A stretch of 64,000 nt of DNA from Burkholderiaceae bacterium 16 (GCA_000955785.1 JYOD01000057.1:37693-101692); one strand, 5' to 3'; counted from the first letter of the stretch, positions 19,037-27,049 are shown. The notes: generated by a model not told the origin, from the sequence alone. Numbers and translations: made by a program.

Positions 19037-19546
19037 CTAGCTCCGGGGCATCGAGCGGAACACATAGCGCCCGATGAGGTAGTCCAACGAGAGCCGGCCG
19101 GGTCCATGGAAGAGCGTCACCAGCAATAGCAGGCCCCAGTACTGGTGATCCTTCAAGCCAACCTCGCCGAGGCCCGGATAGGAAATCACCGCGATTGCGT
19201 TGAAGACGAACAGCGCCAGCGCGGATGCCCGCGTGCCAAGACCCAGCACCAGCAGCACGGGCAGGCAGAGTTCCGCCGCGGTACCGAGGTACGCCGCCAG
19301 TTCCGGTGGCAGCAGTGGCACGGCATACTCGCTCTCGAACAGCGCCAGCGTGGTGGACCAACTGGCGATCTTGGTCAGGCCCGACTGGAAGAACACCAGG
19401 CCCACGAAAATGCGGATGCCCAGATCAAGCACGGGGCTCACGAATTCCAGCGCGTGAATGGCCGTAGTGCCGGCGGCAATCGCCCTGCCCTGCAAGCCGC
19501 TGCCGGCGCCCCATGGCTTCGAGCACGGGTTGGATGACGTTTTCAT
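19037..19546 (-). CDS. DoxX family membrane protein (BufD/GigT-like)
   Basis: 169 residues with four hydrophobic segments and the DoxX features RIFVGLVFFQSGLTKI and LFHGPGRLSLDYLIGR. DoxX proteins are regular partners of DUF2282/DUF692 operons, where they are called BufD or GigT, possibly supporting redox or export steps. The ATG at 19546 follows GAGGT and lies 83 bp after the DUF2282 stop. A longer frame reading upstream overlaps the precursor gene out of frame and is rejected. Confidence 0.85.
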   Translation of the reverse strand: MKTSSNPCSKPWGAGSGLQGRAIAAGTTAIHALEFVSPVLDLGIRIFVGLVFFQSGLTKIASWSTTLALFESEYAVPLLPPELAAYLGTAAELCLPVLLVLGLGTRASALALFVFNAIAVISYPGLGEVGLKDHQYWGLLLLVTLFHGPGRLSLDYLIGRYVFRSMPRS

Positions 19547-19629
19547 TTGAGCTACCTCGACTGGTTGCATGCCATGCAGGCTGGATCCAGCGCCGCCGCG
19601 CTCATGGTCACGGCGGCTCCGGCCTTGGA

Positions 19630-19956
19630 TCAGGCGGCGCCCGCTGCCTTGGCGGCCGGGCTGAGCACGCCGCTCTTGCCGCCGGGCTTGGCAAACTCGG
19701 ACATCTGCAAGTGACCGCCGGCGATCTTCTCGCAGGTCCCCTTGGGCACCAGGACCCACGCCTCGGCGTCGCGGTCGGTCTTCACCGTAGCGGCGCAAGA
19801 GCTCTTGCTGGTTCCGCAGTCGTTCTTGCCGGCCTTGGCAATGCCCGCGCATTTTTCGTTGTCGCCGGCGGCGGCCATGGCGTGGGTGCTGGTTCCGACC
19901 ACACCCAGTGCCAGCAGGCTGGCGATCGCGCCGCGGATGATCCGTTCGTTTTTCAT
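19630..19956 (-). CDS. bufA: DUF2282 bufferin-type metal-binding peptide precursor (BufA/GigP-like)
   Basis: 108 residues. A clear signal peptide (MKNERIIRGAIASLLALGVVG, cleavage near AMAAA) is followed by the four-Cys core CAGIAKAGKNDCGTSKSSCAA and PKGTCEKIAGG. This is the hallmark of DUF2282 precursors (BufA1, GigP of Cupriavidus metallidurans). In bufferins, Cys residues are converted by the DUF692/DUF2063 pair into metal-binding heterocycles, and the peptide is exported to protect the periplasm from copper or gold. Usually the modifying genes follow directly; here DoxX follows, and the DUF692/DUF2063 genes are 3 kb upstream behind a two-component system. The C-terminus is a short Ala/Gly tail. 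Confidence 0.88.
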   Translation of the reverse strand: MKNERIIRGAIASLLALGVVGTSTHAMAAAGDNEKCAGIAKAGKNDCGTSKSSCAATVKTDRDAEAWVLVPKGTCEKIAGGHLQMSEFAKPGGKSGVLSPAAKAAGAA

Positions 19957-20048
19957 GATGCACACTCCGTATTCAGGTTGGGAATCGGACAGGAGTCATG
20001 CCTGTCTCTGAGCTGCAGTATGCAAAGCGGACCTCACGCAGCTCTCGC

Positions 20049-20064
20049 CAAATTCTCAAATTTT
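20049..20064. promoter_or_regulatory. Tandem direct repeat in the bufA/response-regulator divergent region
   Basis: Two adjacent 8-bp copies, CAAATTCT and CAAATTTT, in an AT-rich patch between the divergent DUF2282 and response-regulator genes. OmpR-type regulators bind direct repeats, so this is a possible operator. The short unit and single pair make it weak. Confidence 0.3.
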
Positions 20065-20208
20065 CTTCACGACGAAGATGGGCACGCATGGGTTCGCGAT
20101 GCACCGCTGGCATGGTTGGATAGCCGGGCGCGGCGCACTAGAATGATTGAGTCCAACGGGAGTGGCTGACACTGCATCCAGGTGCTTCCCGCACGATGAG
20201 GAGAAACC

Positions 20209-20922
20209 ATGTCGCGCCATGTGCTGGTGATCGAGGATGACGCCGATATCGCCCAGCTGGTCAAGCTGCAACTGGCCGGGTTGTCATGCGAGGTGAAGGT
20301 TGCCAGCCAAGGCCGGACCGGCCTGGAAGAGGCGCTTCGCCAACCTTACGACCTCGTTATCCTGGACCTGATGCTGCCGGGCATGGATGGGCTGGAGATA
20401 TGCCGCCGCCTGCGCAGCGAGCAGCGCTATACGCCGATCCTGATGCTCACCGCGCGCTCCACTGAGCTGGACCGGGTGCTCGGGCTGGAGATGGGTGCGG
20501 ACGATTACCTGACCAAGCCCTTCAGCGTGCTGGAACTGGTCGCGCGGGTGAAGGCCATCTTCCGCCTGGTCGAAACGCTGGTAAACCCGGCGGTGGATGG
20601 CCAGACCATGATCGAGGCAATGGATTTACGCATCGACATTGAAAAGCGCGAAGTGGCTGTACGCGGACAGCCCATCACGCTGACTGCGAAGGAATTCCAA
20701 CTGCTGCTGCATTTCGCGCAGAACCCGGGACGCGTCTTCAGCCGCAGCCAGTTGCTCGACCAGGTCTGGGGCTATACCCATAGCGGCTACGAGCACACCG
20801 TGAGCTCGCACATCAACCGCCTGCGCGCCAAAATCGAGATCAATCCCAATGAGCCCGAATACATACAGACGGTGTGGGGCGTGGGCTACAAGTTCCGCAG
20901 CGCGTCGAAAGCGCTGCCCTGA
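20209..20922 (+). CDS. OmpR-family response regulator
   Basis: 237 residues. Receiver domain with the acidic pair EDDAD near the N-terminus, phospho-acceptor Asp in LVILDLMLPGMDG, and the Lys of LTKPFSVLEL. The C-terminal winged helix carries LTAKEFQLLLHFAQNPGRVFSR and EHTVSSHINRLRAKIE. Start has GAGGAG at ideal spacing. It is divergent from the DUF2282 precursor by 252 bp and its stop is 2 bp from the sensor kinase ATG, so the pair is one operon. It likely controls the bufferin block (inference from position). Confidence 0.93.
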   Translation: MSRHVLVIEDDADIAQLVKLQLAGLSCEVKVASQGRTGLEEALRQPYDLVILDLMLPGMDGLEICRRLRSEQRYTPILMLTARSTELDRVLGLEMGADDYLTKPFSVLELVARVKAIFRLVETLVNPAVDGQTMIEAMDLRIDIEKREVAVRGQPITLTAKEFQLLLHFAQNPGRVFSRSQLLDQVWGYTHSGYEHTVSSHINRLRAKIEINPNEPEYIQTVWGVGYKFRSASKALP

Positions 20923-20924
20923 CC

Positions 20925-21977
20925 ATGTTCCGCACGCTGTATGGCAAGCTGGCGGCCGTGCTGATGGTGGTGTTCATCACCATCGGCGCGATGATGATTC
21001 TTGCCTCGCAAAAGATGCTCGAGACGCAACGGCTGCTCGAGCTGGCCACCGACCTGATCATCGGCACCGTCGCGTTCAGCCTGCTGGCCGCATTGATCGT
21101 GTTCCGGCTCCTGACAATCCGCCTGCGCGTTCTGTCCGAGTCCATCGACACCTTTCGCGCGGGAGGCTTCTCGCAACCGGTCCGACTGGTGTCGTCGGAA
21201 CAGCCGGTCGATGAAATCGATCGGCTCAGCGCCGCCTTCCAGGAGATGTCGGAGCGCATTGTGACGCTACTGGCACAGCTATCCCAGGTAGACCAGCAGC
21301 GGCGCGAGCTGCTCGCCAATGTGTCCCACGATCTGCGTACGCCGCTCGCCTCGATGCAAGGCTACCTCGAGATGCTGCTGATCCGGTCGGACGAGTTGTC
21401 GGCCGAGGAGAGAGACCGCTACCTACAGGTGGCAGCCAAGCACTGCGAGCGGCTCGGAAAGCTGGTGCAGGACCTGTTCGACCTGAGCAAGCTGGAGGCG
21501 CGCGAAGTCCAGCCGCAGATCGAAACCTTCCCGCTCGCGGAACTGGCCCAGGACGTGGTGCAAAAATTCGCGCTGGCGGCGCAGAAGCGCGAGCTTGCAC
21601 TGATCGCGCGATGCCGGGCGGATTGCCCTCCCGTGAGGGCAGATATCGGCATGATCGAGCGGGTACTGGAGAACCTGATCGAGAATGCCATGCGCTATAC
21701 CCCGGCAGGGGGTGAGATCAGCGTCGACGTTGCGCCCGTCGGGGAACGCGTGGAACTGAAGGTGCGCGATACCGGCAAAGGGATCGGTGACGACGAGTTG
21801 CACGACATCTTCAATCGCTACTTCCGCGTGGATCGCGGCGAGTTTGGCAACACCGGCAACGCCGGCCTCGGGCTGGCCATCAGCCGCCGCATCGTGGAGT
21901 TGCACGGCGGAGAGATACGCGTCGAGAGCGAGTTGGGGCGCGGCACTACCTTCACTGTGGATCTGGCGCCGGCCTGA
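20925..21977 (+). CDS. Sensor histidine kinase with minimal periplasmic loop
   Basis: 350 residues. Two membrane helices (about 8-28 and 45-64) enclose a loop of only about 15 residues, so there is almost no periplasmic sensor domain. A HAMP-like segment follows, then HisKA with phospho-His in NVSHDLRTPLASMQ, and a HATPase with N-box ENLIENAMRY and G-boxes DTGKGIGDDE and GNAGLGLAIS. The signal is probably sensed in or near the membrane. The gene is convergent with the phosphodiesterase at 22020-22796. Confidence 0.92.
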   Translation: MFRTLYGKLAAVLMVVFITIGAMMILASQKMLETQRLLELATDLIIGTVAFSLLAALIVFRLLTIRLRVLSESIDTFRAGGFSQPVRLVSSEQPVDEIDRLSAAFQEMSERIVTLLAQLSQVDQQRRELLANVSHDLRTPLASMQGYLEMLLIRSDELSAEERDRYLQVAAKHCERLGKLVQDLFDLSKLEAREVQPQIETFPLAELAQDVVQKFALAAQKRELALIARCRADCPPVRADIGMIERVLENLIENAMRYTPAGGEISVDVAPVGERVELKVRDTGKGIGDDELHDIFNRYFRVDRGEFGNTGNAGLGLAISRRIVELHGGEIRVESELGRGTTFTVDLAPA

Positions 21978-22019
21978 CTCGCCGCCCCATCGTTCGCACC
22001 CGGATACCAATACCAGGTC

Positions 22020-22796
22020 TCAGAATGCAAGAACCTGCCTTCGCGACAGCATGCGCAATGGACGATCGGCCGGCAGATCGGGCAGGAGGCGGCCGATCTC
22101 GGCCACGGTGGCCGCGCTGTCGTGCGGCTTCAGGTGGGTGATGAAAATCTCGGCTGGCAACCGCAGCCTGGCCAGTTCTCCGGCGAGCAGGCTTGGGCAC
22201 AGGTGCTGCGAAGCCTTGGCAATATGGCAATCCTGTTCGGCGAAGGAAGTTTCGATAATCAGATAACGCAGGTTGTCGATCGCGTTGACTGCCTCCCACA
22301 GCGCATCGCAGGGTCCCGTGTCGCCGGTGAAGACAAGGCTGGCGACGCCACTGTCCATCCAATACCCGACAGTTGGCACAGTATGGCTGGCCGGCAGCGG
22401 CGTGATGCGCCGCTTTCCGATCTGCACGGTCACGCCAGGCTTAACCACTTGGTAGCGCAGGTAGGGAGCGTCCACGCTCGGCAGCACGCTGAAGTCGGGC
22501 CAAAGGCAATTGTTGAAGAGATGGATACGCAAGGCATCGATTGTCGCCTCGAGCGCATAGATCGTGACAGGTGCCTGGCGGCGCCCACCCACCGCATCCG
22601 CAAGCAACGGCAGCGAGCAGATATGGTCCACGTGGCTATGCGTCAGAAACACGGCATCGATGCGGGCCATTTCGTCCTGGGTCAGGTCGCCCACGCCCGT
22701 CCCGGCGTCGATGAGCACGTCATCGTCGAGCAGCATGGCAGTCGTACGCAGGCCAGCACCGATGCCGCCGCTGCAGCCGAGAATAGTCAGCTTCAT
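22020..22796 (-). CDS. Class II 3',5'-cyclic-nucleotide phosphodiesterase (metallo-beta-lactamase fold)
   Basis: 258 residues with the metallo-hydrolase motif THSHVDHICSLPLLAD, an N-terminal LGCSGGIG glycine turn, a second ligand SHTVPTVG, FTGDTG, and a C-terminal ITHLKPH. This arrangement matches class II cAMP phosphodiesterases (yeast Pde1, Vibrio CpdP type) better than lactamases or RNase Z. It should hydrolyse cAMP or cGMP. Cytoplasmic, no signal peptide. It lies 30 bp after the DUF2063 gene in one - strand unit, and a class III cyclase is encoded 8 kb away in the same accessory region. Confidence 0.78.
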   Translation of the reverse strand: MKLTILGCSGGIGAGLRTTAMLLDDDVLIDAGTGVGDLTQDEMARIDAVFLTHSHVDHICSLPLLADAVGGRRQAPVTIYALEATIDALRIHLFNNCLWPDFSVLPSVDAPYLRYQVVKPGVTVQIGKRRITPLPASHTVPTVGYWMDSGVASLVFTGDTGPCDALWEAVNAIDNLRYLIIETSFAEQDCHIAKASQHLCPSLLAGELARLRLPAEIFITHLKPHDSAATVAEIGRLLPDLPADRPLRMLSRRQVLAF

Positions 22797-22826
22797 GATC
22801 TTTGCATTCCGGGTGATTTCGCCACG

Positions 22827-23624
22827 CTAGCCGATGCGCTCCACGCCAGGCGATTCCGTCTCAAAGCCGATGATGGTGGCATCCATGATGTGCTGCCGGA
22901 TGAAGTCCGCCAGTGCGAAGGCGGGATCGACCCGCAACGCGCATTCATAAGCCTGTTCGACCGTCTGGCCGCCGGCAAGCGCTTGCAGCATCGCGAACTC
23001 CGCCGCGTCAAGCGGCAGCAGCTCCACTGTATAGCCACTGCGCCGGACCAGCAACTGGACGCCGCCGCTGCCGGCGTCGATATCCTGGCTGTCTTGCGCG
23101 CCTGGCTGGTTGGCTTGCCAGATCCGCGAGACTGGAAACGCAGACGCCAGCAAGCGGCTGGCCGGATTCAGGATAAAGCGCAGCGTCGTGCAATCGGCTT
23201 GCGCGACGGCCGCCAGGCGTTCGATGGCAAGTGGTCCGTGGTCGGCGGCATGGAACACTTGATGCACCAGCCATTCGAGCCTCGCCACATCGGGCAAGTA
23301 GCGCAGTGAAGCCGCCGGACCAAATTGCGCAAGGAATGTTGCCAGGCTGCCGCCATATTGCTGGATGTCCCCGCTTGTTGACGGGTAAGCGAGCAGGTAT
23401 TGGTCCGCCGCGTAGTTAAAGAACGCCTCGCCCACCAGTTGCTCTACCACCGGATACACCGCGCGCAAGGCTTCGCGAGCATTGTGGTACAAGTTGTTGA
23501 CGTAGATATCGATCCGCTCGTGCGCCGCGGCGCCGCCCGCGACGAGATCCGCACTGAGCCGCGCTGGGTCCCGTGACAGGAGCGCGCCGGCGAAGTTGCG
23601 CTGAAGTTCATGCAGCGAAGGCAT
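22827..23624 (-). CDS. bufC: DUF2063 partner of the DUF692 enzyme (BufC/GigB-like)
   Basis: 265 residues. The N-terminal HvfC/BufC putative DNA-binding domain is recognisable by LQRNFAGALLSRD, ERIDIYVNNLYHNAREALRAVYPVVEQLVGEAFF and a later LARLEWLVHQVFHA. This protein forms a complex with the DUF692 oxygenase and helps bind the precursor peptide. It overlaps the DUF692 gene by 17 bp, indicating coupled translation. The ATG at 23624 gives the usual N-terminus; upstream extensions run into the DUF692 frame. Confidence 0.88.
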   Translation of the reverse strand: MPSLHELQRNFAGALLSRDPARLSADLVAGGAAAHERIDIYVNNLYHNAREALRAVYPVVEQLVGEAFFNYAADQYLLAYPSTSGDIQQYGGSLATFLAQFGPAASLRYLPDVARLEWLVHQVFHAADHGPLAIERLAAVAQADCTTLRFILNPASRLLASAFPVSRIWQANQPGAQDSQDIDAGSGGVQLLVRRSGYTVELLPLDAAEFAMLQALAGGQTVEQAYECALRVDPAFALADFIRQHIMDATIIGFETESPGVERIG

Positions 23625-24474
23625 TGGCCGTCTCCATGATGCTGGCGGCGATGTCGGCTTCATCAAGCAGGACCGCAAGCTGGGGAATCCCGGTATCCCA
23701 TTCGATCAAGGCGGGCACCGCACCAAAGCGCTCCACTGCGTACTGGTACAGCGCCCACACCGGGTCAGCGACCCGCTGGCCATGGGTATCGATCAGCAGT
23801 TGGCCCACACGGTCATGGCCGGCCAGGTGGATTTCCTTCACCGCCGCCACTGGAATGGCGTCGAGAAAGGCCAGCGGATCGATGCCATTGTTGACCGCAT
23901 TCACGTAGACGTTATTGACATCGAGCAGGATGCCGCAGCCCGTGCTGTGGGCGAGCGCGGCAATGAATTCCGCTTCGGGCATGGTCGAATGCGCAAACTG
24001 CAGATAGCTCGAGATATTCTCCACCAGCAGCTGCCGGCGCAGGCAATCCTGGGTCTCATGTACGTGCTCACGCACCACCGCAAGCGCTTCCTCCGTGTAC
24101 GGCAGGGGCAGCAGATCATTCAGGGCCCGGCCCGGGACGCGGCCCCAACTCAGGTGCTCGGATACCAGGCCGGGTTCCAAGCGATCGGCGAGTGCGCGCA
24201 AGCGCCGCAGGTGAGCCCAGTCCAACGACTCGGTCGACCCTAGGCCGAGGCCGACGCCATGCAGGCTCAGAGGATAGGCTTCCCGTATCCGCTGCAGGTA
24301 GTACAGCGGCTGGCCGCCATCGCCGAAGTAATTCTCGCTATGGACTTCAAACCACCCGACGGCAGGCCGCTCCGCCAGGACCTGCCTGTAATGCGGCGCG
24401 CGAAGCCCCAATCCGACCCGCGCCGGGTCATTGGTCGCCGTCGAGAAAGGAACCTTTTTCATCTCACCTTGCAT
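23608..24474 (-). CDS. bufB: DUF692 multinuclear non-heme iron enzyme (BufB/GigA-like)
   Basis: 288 residues, a TIM-barrel DUF692/MNIO enzyme. The motifs run in order: VGLGLRAPHY, FEVHSENYF, LSLHGVGLGLG, SEHLSWG, VENISSY, LLDVNNVYVNAVNNG, EIHLAGH and LIEWDTGIP. These supply the Glu, His, Asp and Asn ligands of the iron cluster. MNIOs convert precursor Cys residues to thiooxazole or related groups. GGAGGTG sits at good distance from the ATG at 24474 (a GTG is three bases upstream). No DUF2282 gene precedes it, unlike the usual order; the precursor genes are at 19.6 and 14.1 kb. Likely first gene of the bufB-bufC-phosphodiesterase unit. Confidence 0.92.
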   Translation of the reverse strand: MQGEMKKVPFSTATNDPARVGLGLRAPHYRQVLAERPAVGWFEVHSENYFGDGGQPLYYLQRIREAYPLSLHGVGLGLGSTESLDWAHLRRLRALADRLEPGLVSEHLSWGRVPGRALNDLLPLPYTEEALAVVREHVHETQDCLRRQLLVENISSYLQFAHSTMPEAEFIAALAHSTGCGILLDVNNVYVNAVNNGIDPLAFLDAIPVAAVKEIHLAGHDRVGQLLIDTHGQRVADPVWALYQYAVERFGAVPALIEWDTGIPQLAVLLDEADIAASIMETANAFAA

Positions 24475-24807
24475 CACGAAACACCTCCGCTACCGCCGCC
24501 TTGTGGTTCTTGCTACTTTGGTCGAAAAAGATCACGAAACCCTCACGCGGAGTTAATGGATTTCGCCTGGTGGATTTCAACCGGGAGTTCACCCGGGGTG
24601 TACACCTGATTGGTGCGGCTTGCCCGTCATCAAGGCCGTACTGGTTGCGTATGGGCGCATGCGCTATGTTAGGAATGGCCCGTGCGGCATCGCCGATCGC
24701 TTGGCGGCACGCCGTTCGCATAACCCTCTTGACATGATGCTTAGTGCACTTACATCGACAACCGCCAGGCGGACCACACCTGGCTCGATCGCGCAGGAAA
24801 ATCCGCC
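24475..24807. other. Divergent intergenic region between bufB and the PAS-GAF sensor gene
   Basis: 333 bp. No remnant of a DUF2282 gene is seen, although this is where one would be expected. For the + strand a TTGACA at 24729-24734 is a good -35 candidate, but the matching -10 is weak. No clear repeat. Confidence 0.45.
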
Positions 24808-26106
24808 ATGGGACTGAGATGGAAGCTACACCTGCCGGCAGCGCTGACCGGCCTGCTGCTGACTATCTGGCTGGCCTTCGGTTGGGCGCCTGGTACGCGT
24901 GCTGAACTGGCATTGGTCGCCGCCGGCGGCGTGGCTCTGATGCTAGCCTCCGCAGCAGCGGCTTTACACCTCTTCCTGTGGCGTCCGCTTGGCACCCTGC
25001 TGCATACCGGCACGCAGGGGTCGGCAAAATCGCCCGTGCCGTCCTCTCCCCTTGCCACGGATGAAATCGGGCAATTGAAGGATGCATTCGCCCAGCTCCA
25101 GGTACGTGTCCAGACACTGCAACAAGCGCTCGACTTGGCCACGGAAAAACGCACCCAGATCGAGGTGGCGCTGCGCTCCAGCGAGGAGCGCTACGCGCTG
25201 GCGATGCGCACGGCCGACGACGGCATGTGGGAATGGAATATCCAGACGGGCGACGTTCGCTTGTCGCAGCGCTGGAAGAGCATGCTTGGTTTCGACGAGG
25301 ACGAGTTGCCGGACACCATGCAAGCCTGGCGGCAACGCGTGCATCCGGACGACCTGCCCGTCGTGGAAGCCGCGATTGCACAACACCTGGAGGGAGCGAC
25401 ACCACGCTACCAGCAGCAGATCAGGCTATTGCACAAGGATGGCCGCTACCGCTCGGTGGATTCACTAGCCAGTGCCATTCGCCACGCCAACGGCAAGCCC
25501 GGCCGGCTGGTCGGGTTAGACACCGATGTGACACGCATCAGGCGGGTCGAGGACATTCTCAAGCACATCGTGGAGGGCACTACTGGAACCTGCGGGGACG
25601 ACTTCTTCCGGGCACTGGTACGCCACTTTGCCGCGGCGCTGGACGTGCCGTGTGCCTTCGTGACCGAATGCACGGGATGGCCGCCGCGGCGGGTCCATAC
25701 GCTGGCGTTCTGGTTCGTGAATGGCTTTCGCGACAACTTCGAGTATGAATTGGCGGGGACCCCCTGCGAAGCCGTGTTCAACGAAGGCCTGCCCACCTTT
25801 CACCCCGAGGGCCTGGGCCGGCAGTTTCCCCGCGAGAAGGATTTCGAAAGCTACTACGGCGTACCGATCCTGAACAGCGAACGCCGCGTGATCGGACATA
25901 TGGCATTTCTCGACACCCGGAAAATGCATGAGGAAGAGGTCTTGATTGGCTACGTCTACCAGATCTTCACCGCACGCGCGGCGGCCGAAATCGAGCGCAA
26001 GACGGTGTTGGACCGCCTGACCCGGTCAGGCGTCCCGCGCAATGTGGGAGGGCCCGCGCCCAATCCGGATTCAGCTGCCGGATCCATTGCGACCGGACCA
26101 CACTGA
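24808..26106 (+). CDS. Membrane PAS-GAF sensor protein lacking an output domain
   Basis: 432 residues. Two membrane helices (about 10-27 and 34-57), a HAMP-like linker and coiled coil (DEIGQLKDAFAQLQVRVQTLQQ), a PAS domain (SSEERYALAMRTADDGMWEWNI to LVGLDTDVTRIR), and a GAF domain to about residue 405. The sequence then ends in a short disordered tail. There is no histidine kinase, GGDEF, EAL or HTH, so it either signals to a partner or is a truncated kinase or cyclase. It is divergent from bufB. A start at 24808 is supported by AGGAAA. Confidence 0.75.
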   Translation: MGLRWKLHLPAALTGLLLTIWLAFGWAPGTRAELALVAAGGVALMLASAAAALHLFLWRPLGTLLHTGTQGSAKSPVPSSPLATDEIGQLKDAFAQLQVRVQTLQQALDLATEKRTQIEVALRSSEERYALAMRTADDGMWEWNIQTGDVRLSQRWKSMLGFDEDELPDTMQAWRQRVHPDDLPVVEAAIAQHLEGATPRYQQQIRLLHKDGRYRSVDSLASAIRHANGKPGRLVGLDTDVTRIRRVEDILKHIVEGTTGTCGDDFFRALVRHFAAALDVPCAFVTECTGWPPRRVHTLAFWFVNGFRDNFEYELAGTPCEAVFNEGLPTFHPEGLGRQFPREKDFESYYGVPILNSERRVIGHMAFLDTRKMHEEEVLIGYVYQIFTARAAAEIERKTVLDRLTRSGVPRNVGGPAPNPDSAAGSIATGPH

Positions 26107-26445
26107 TGCGGCCCAGGGGCAAGACGAAGACCCGTTGAATCAACGCAAGGGACCTTGCAACGACATCCTTTTTGGCGCCAGACCAACCGTCGGCTGCCTT
26201 TGTGCGCGAGCTCGAGCCGCTTGGCGCCTGCTCTGTCATGGTAGTGAATTTCCCCACCATCCTCACACTGCCCCTGTTGAAGGGTCGATACGCCAACCTG
26301 TCGCGCCTTCCGAAAGCAGCCGAGCTTTCGAGAATTCATGTCCGTCAGCCCCGTGATGAAAATTTGAGATTTGAGCGAAGCAGGCGTGAAGCCCGTTTCT
26401 CATAGTGCACCTCAGAGGCAGTTACCCCTCCTGCCAGCATCCGAT
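26107..26445. other. Intergenic stretch upstream of the LRAT-domain gene
   Basis: About 340 bp with no supported gene. It is less GC-rich than the genes around it. From about 26446 the sequence becomes similar to the upstream region of the DUF2282 gene at 19.96 kb (see the LRAT gene). Confidence 0.4.
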
Positions 26446-26466
26446 CCTGATTTCTGAGTGTGCGTC

Positions 26467-26973
26467 ATGAAGAGCGAGAACATCATCCGAAGTGCCATTG
26501 CAAGCCGGCAGGCACCGCCGCGACGGCTCGCAGAGGACGGCGAGCCGCCCCTTGGCGCGCACCTGGTTACGCAGCGCCGTGGCTACAGTCACCATGGCAT
26601 CTATGTGGGCGGTGGCCGCGTGGTGCACTACGCAGGCCTTTGCAGCGGCGCGCACGCCGGGCCGGTGGAAGAGCTAAGCCTGGAGCACTTTGCTGCCGGC
26701 CACGGCTTCGAGGTAAGAGCCGAGCCTCGGTCGCGCTATGGTGGCATCGAGGCGATCAGAAGGGCGCGCTCGCGCTTGGGCGAAAGCCGTTATCGCCTGC
26801 TCAGCAATAACTGCGAGCACTTCTGTACCTGGTGCCTGTACGGCGAAGCCCGCAGCGAGCAGGTGCGGCAATGTGCCGTTCATCCCATGTGCGCACTGCG
26901 CGCGCTGGGTGGCCTTCTGTCGGTGTGGTGGAGCCTCCGCCCGGCCCGTGTGCTGCCTCCCGCCCAGGTGTGA
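26467..26973 (+). CDS. LRAT-domain (NlpC/P60-like) protein with a DUF2282-gene start
   Basis: 168 residues. Residues from about 33 to 130 form a bacterial LRAT domain (lecithin:retinol acyltransferase family, papain-like fold): LGAHLVTQRRGYSHHGIYVG with the catalytic His, VVHYAG, and LLSNNCEHFCTWCLYG with the catalytic Cys. LRAT proteins are thiol acyltransferases or lipases/proteases. The first 13 codons match the DUF2282 precursor start at 19956: MKsEnIIRsAIAS against MKNERIIRGAIAS, and the bases before the ATG match too. The hydrophobic part of the signal peptide is lost, so this head is not an export signal. There is no alternative Met before the LRAT domain. A C-terminal segment (LGGLLSVWWSL) may contact the membrane. 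Confidence 0.78.
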   Translation: MKSENIIRSAIASRQAPPRRLAEDGEPPLGAHLVTQRRGYSHHGIYVGGGRVVHYAGLCSGAHAGPVEELSLEHFAAGHGFEVRAEPRSRYGGIEAIRRARSRLGESRYRLLSNNCEHFCTWCLYGEARSEQVRQCAVHPMCALRALGGLLSVWWSLRPARVLPPAQV

Positions 26974-27049
26974 GCAGCGGCCCGCCAGGTCAGGCGCTGA
27001 AAGCCGCTGAAGCGGCGCATGCCGTCGGAACTGACTGTGGCTTCAATCT

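Noticed and set aside
19037..19963. A longer start for the DoxX gene extending over the DUF2282 gene
   Set aside because: The extra N-terminus is Arg-rich and reads the precursor gene out of frame. The ATG at 19546 has a ribosome-binding site and gives a normal DoxX protein.
24464..24721. Possible precursor gene directly upstream of bufB
   Set aside because: The only frame there lacks Cys spacing, signal peptide and ribosome-binding site, so it is not a DUF2282 gene.
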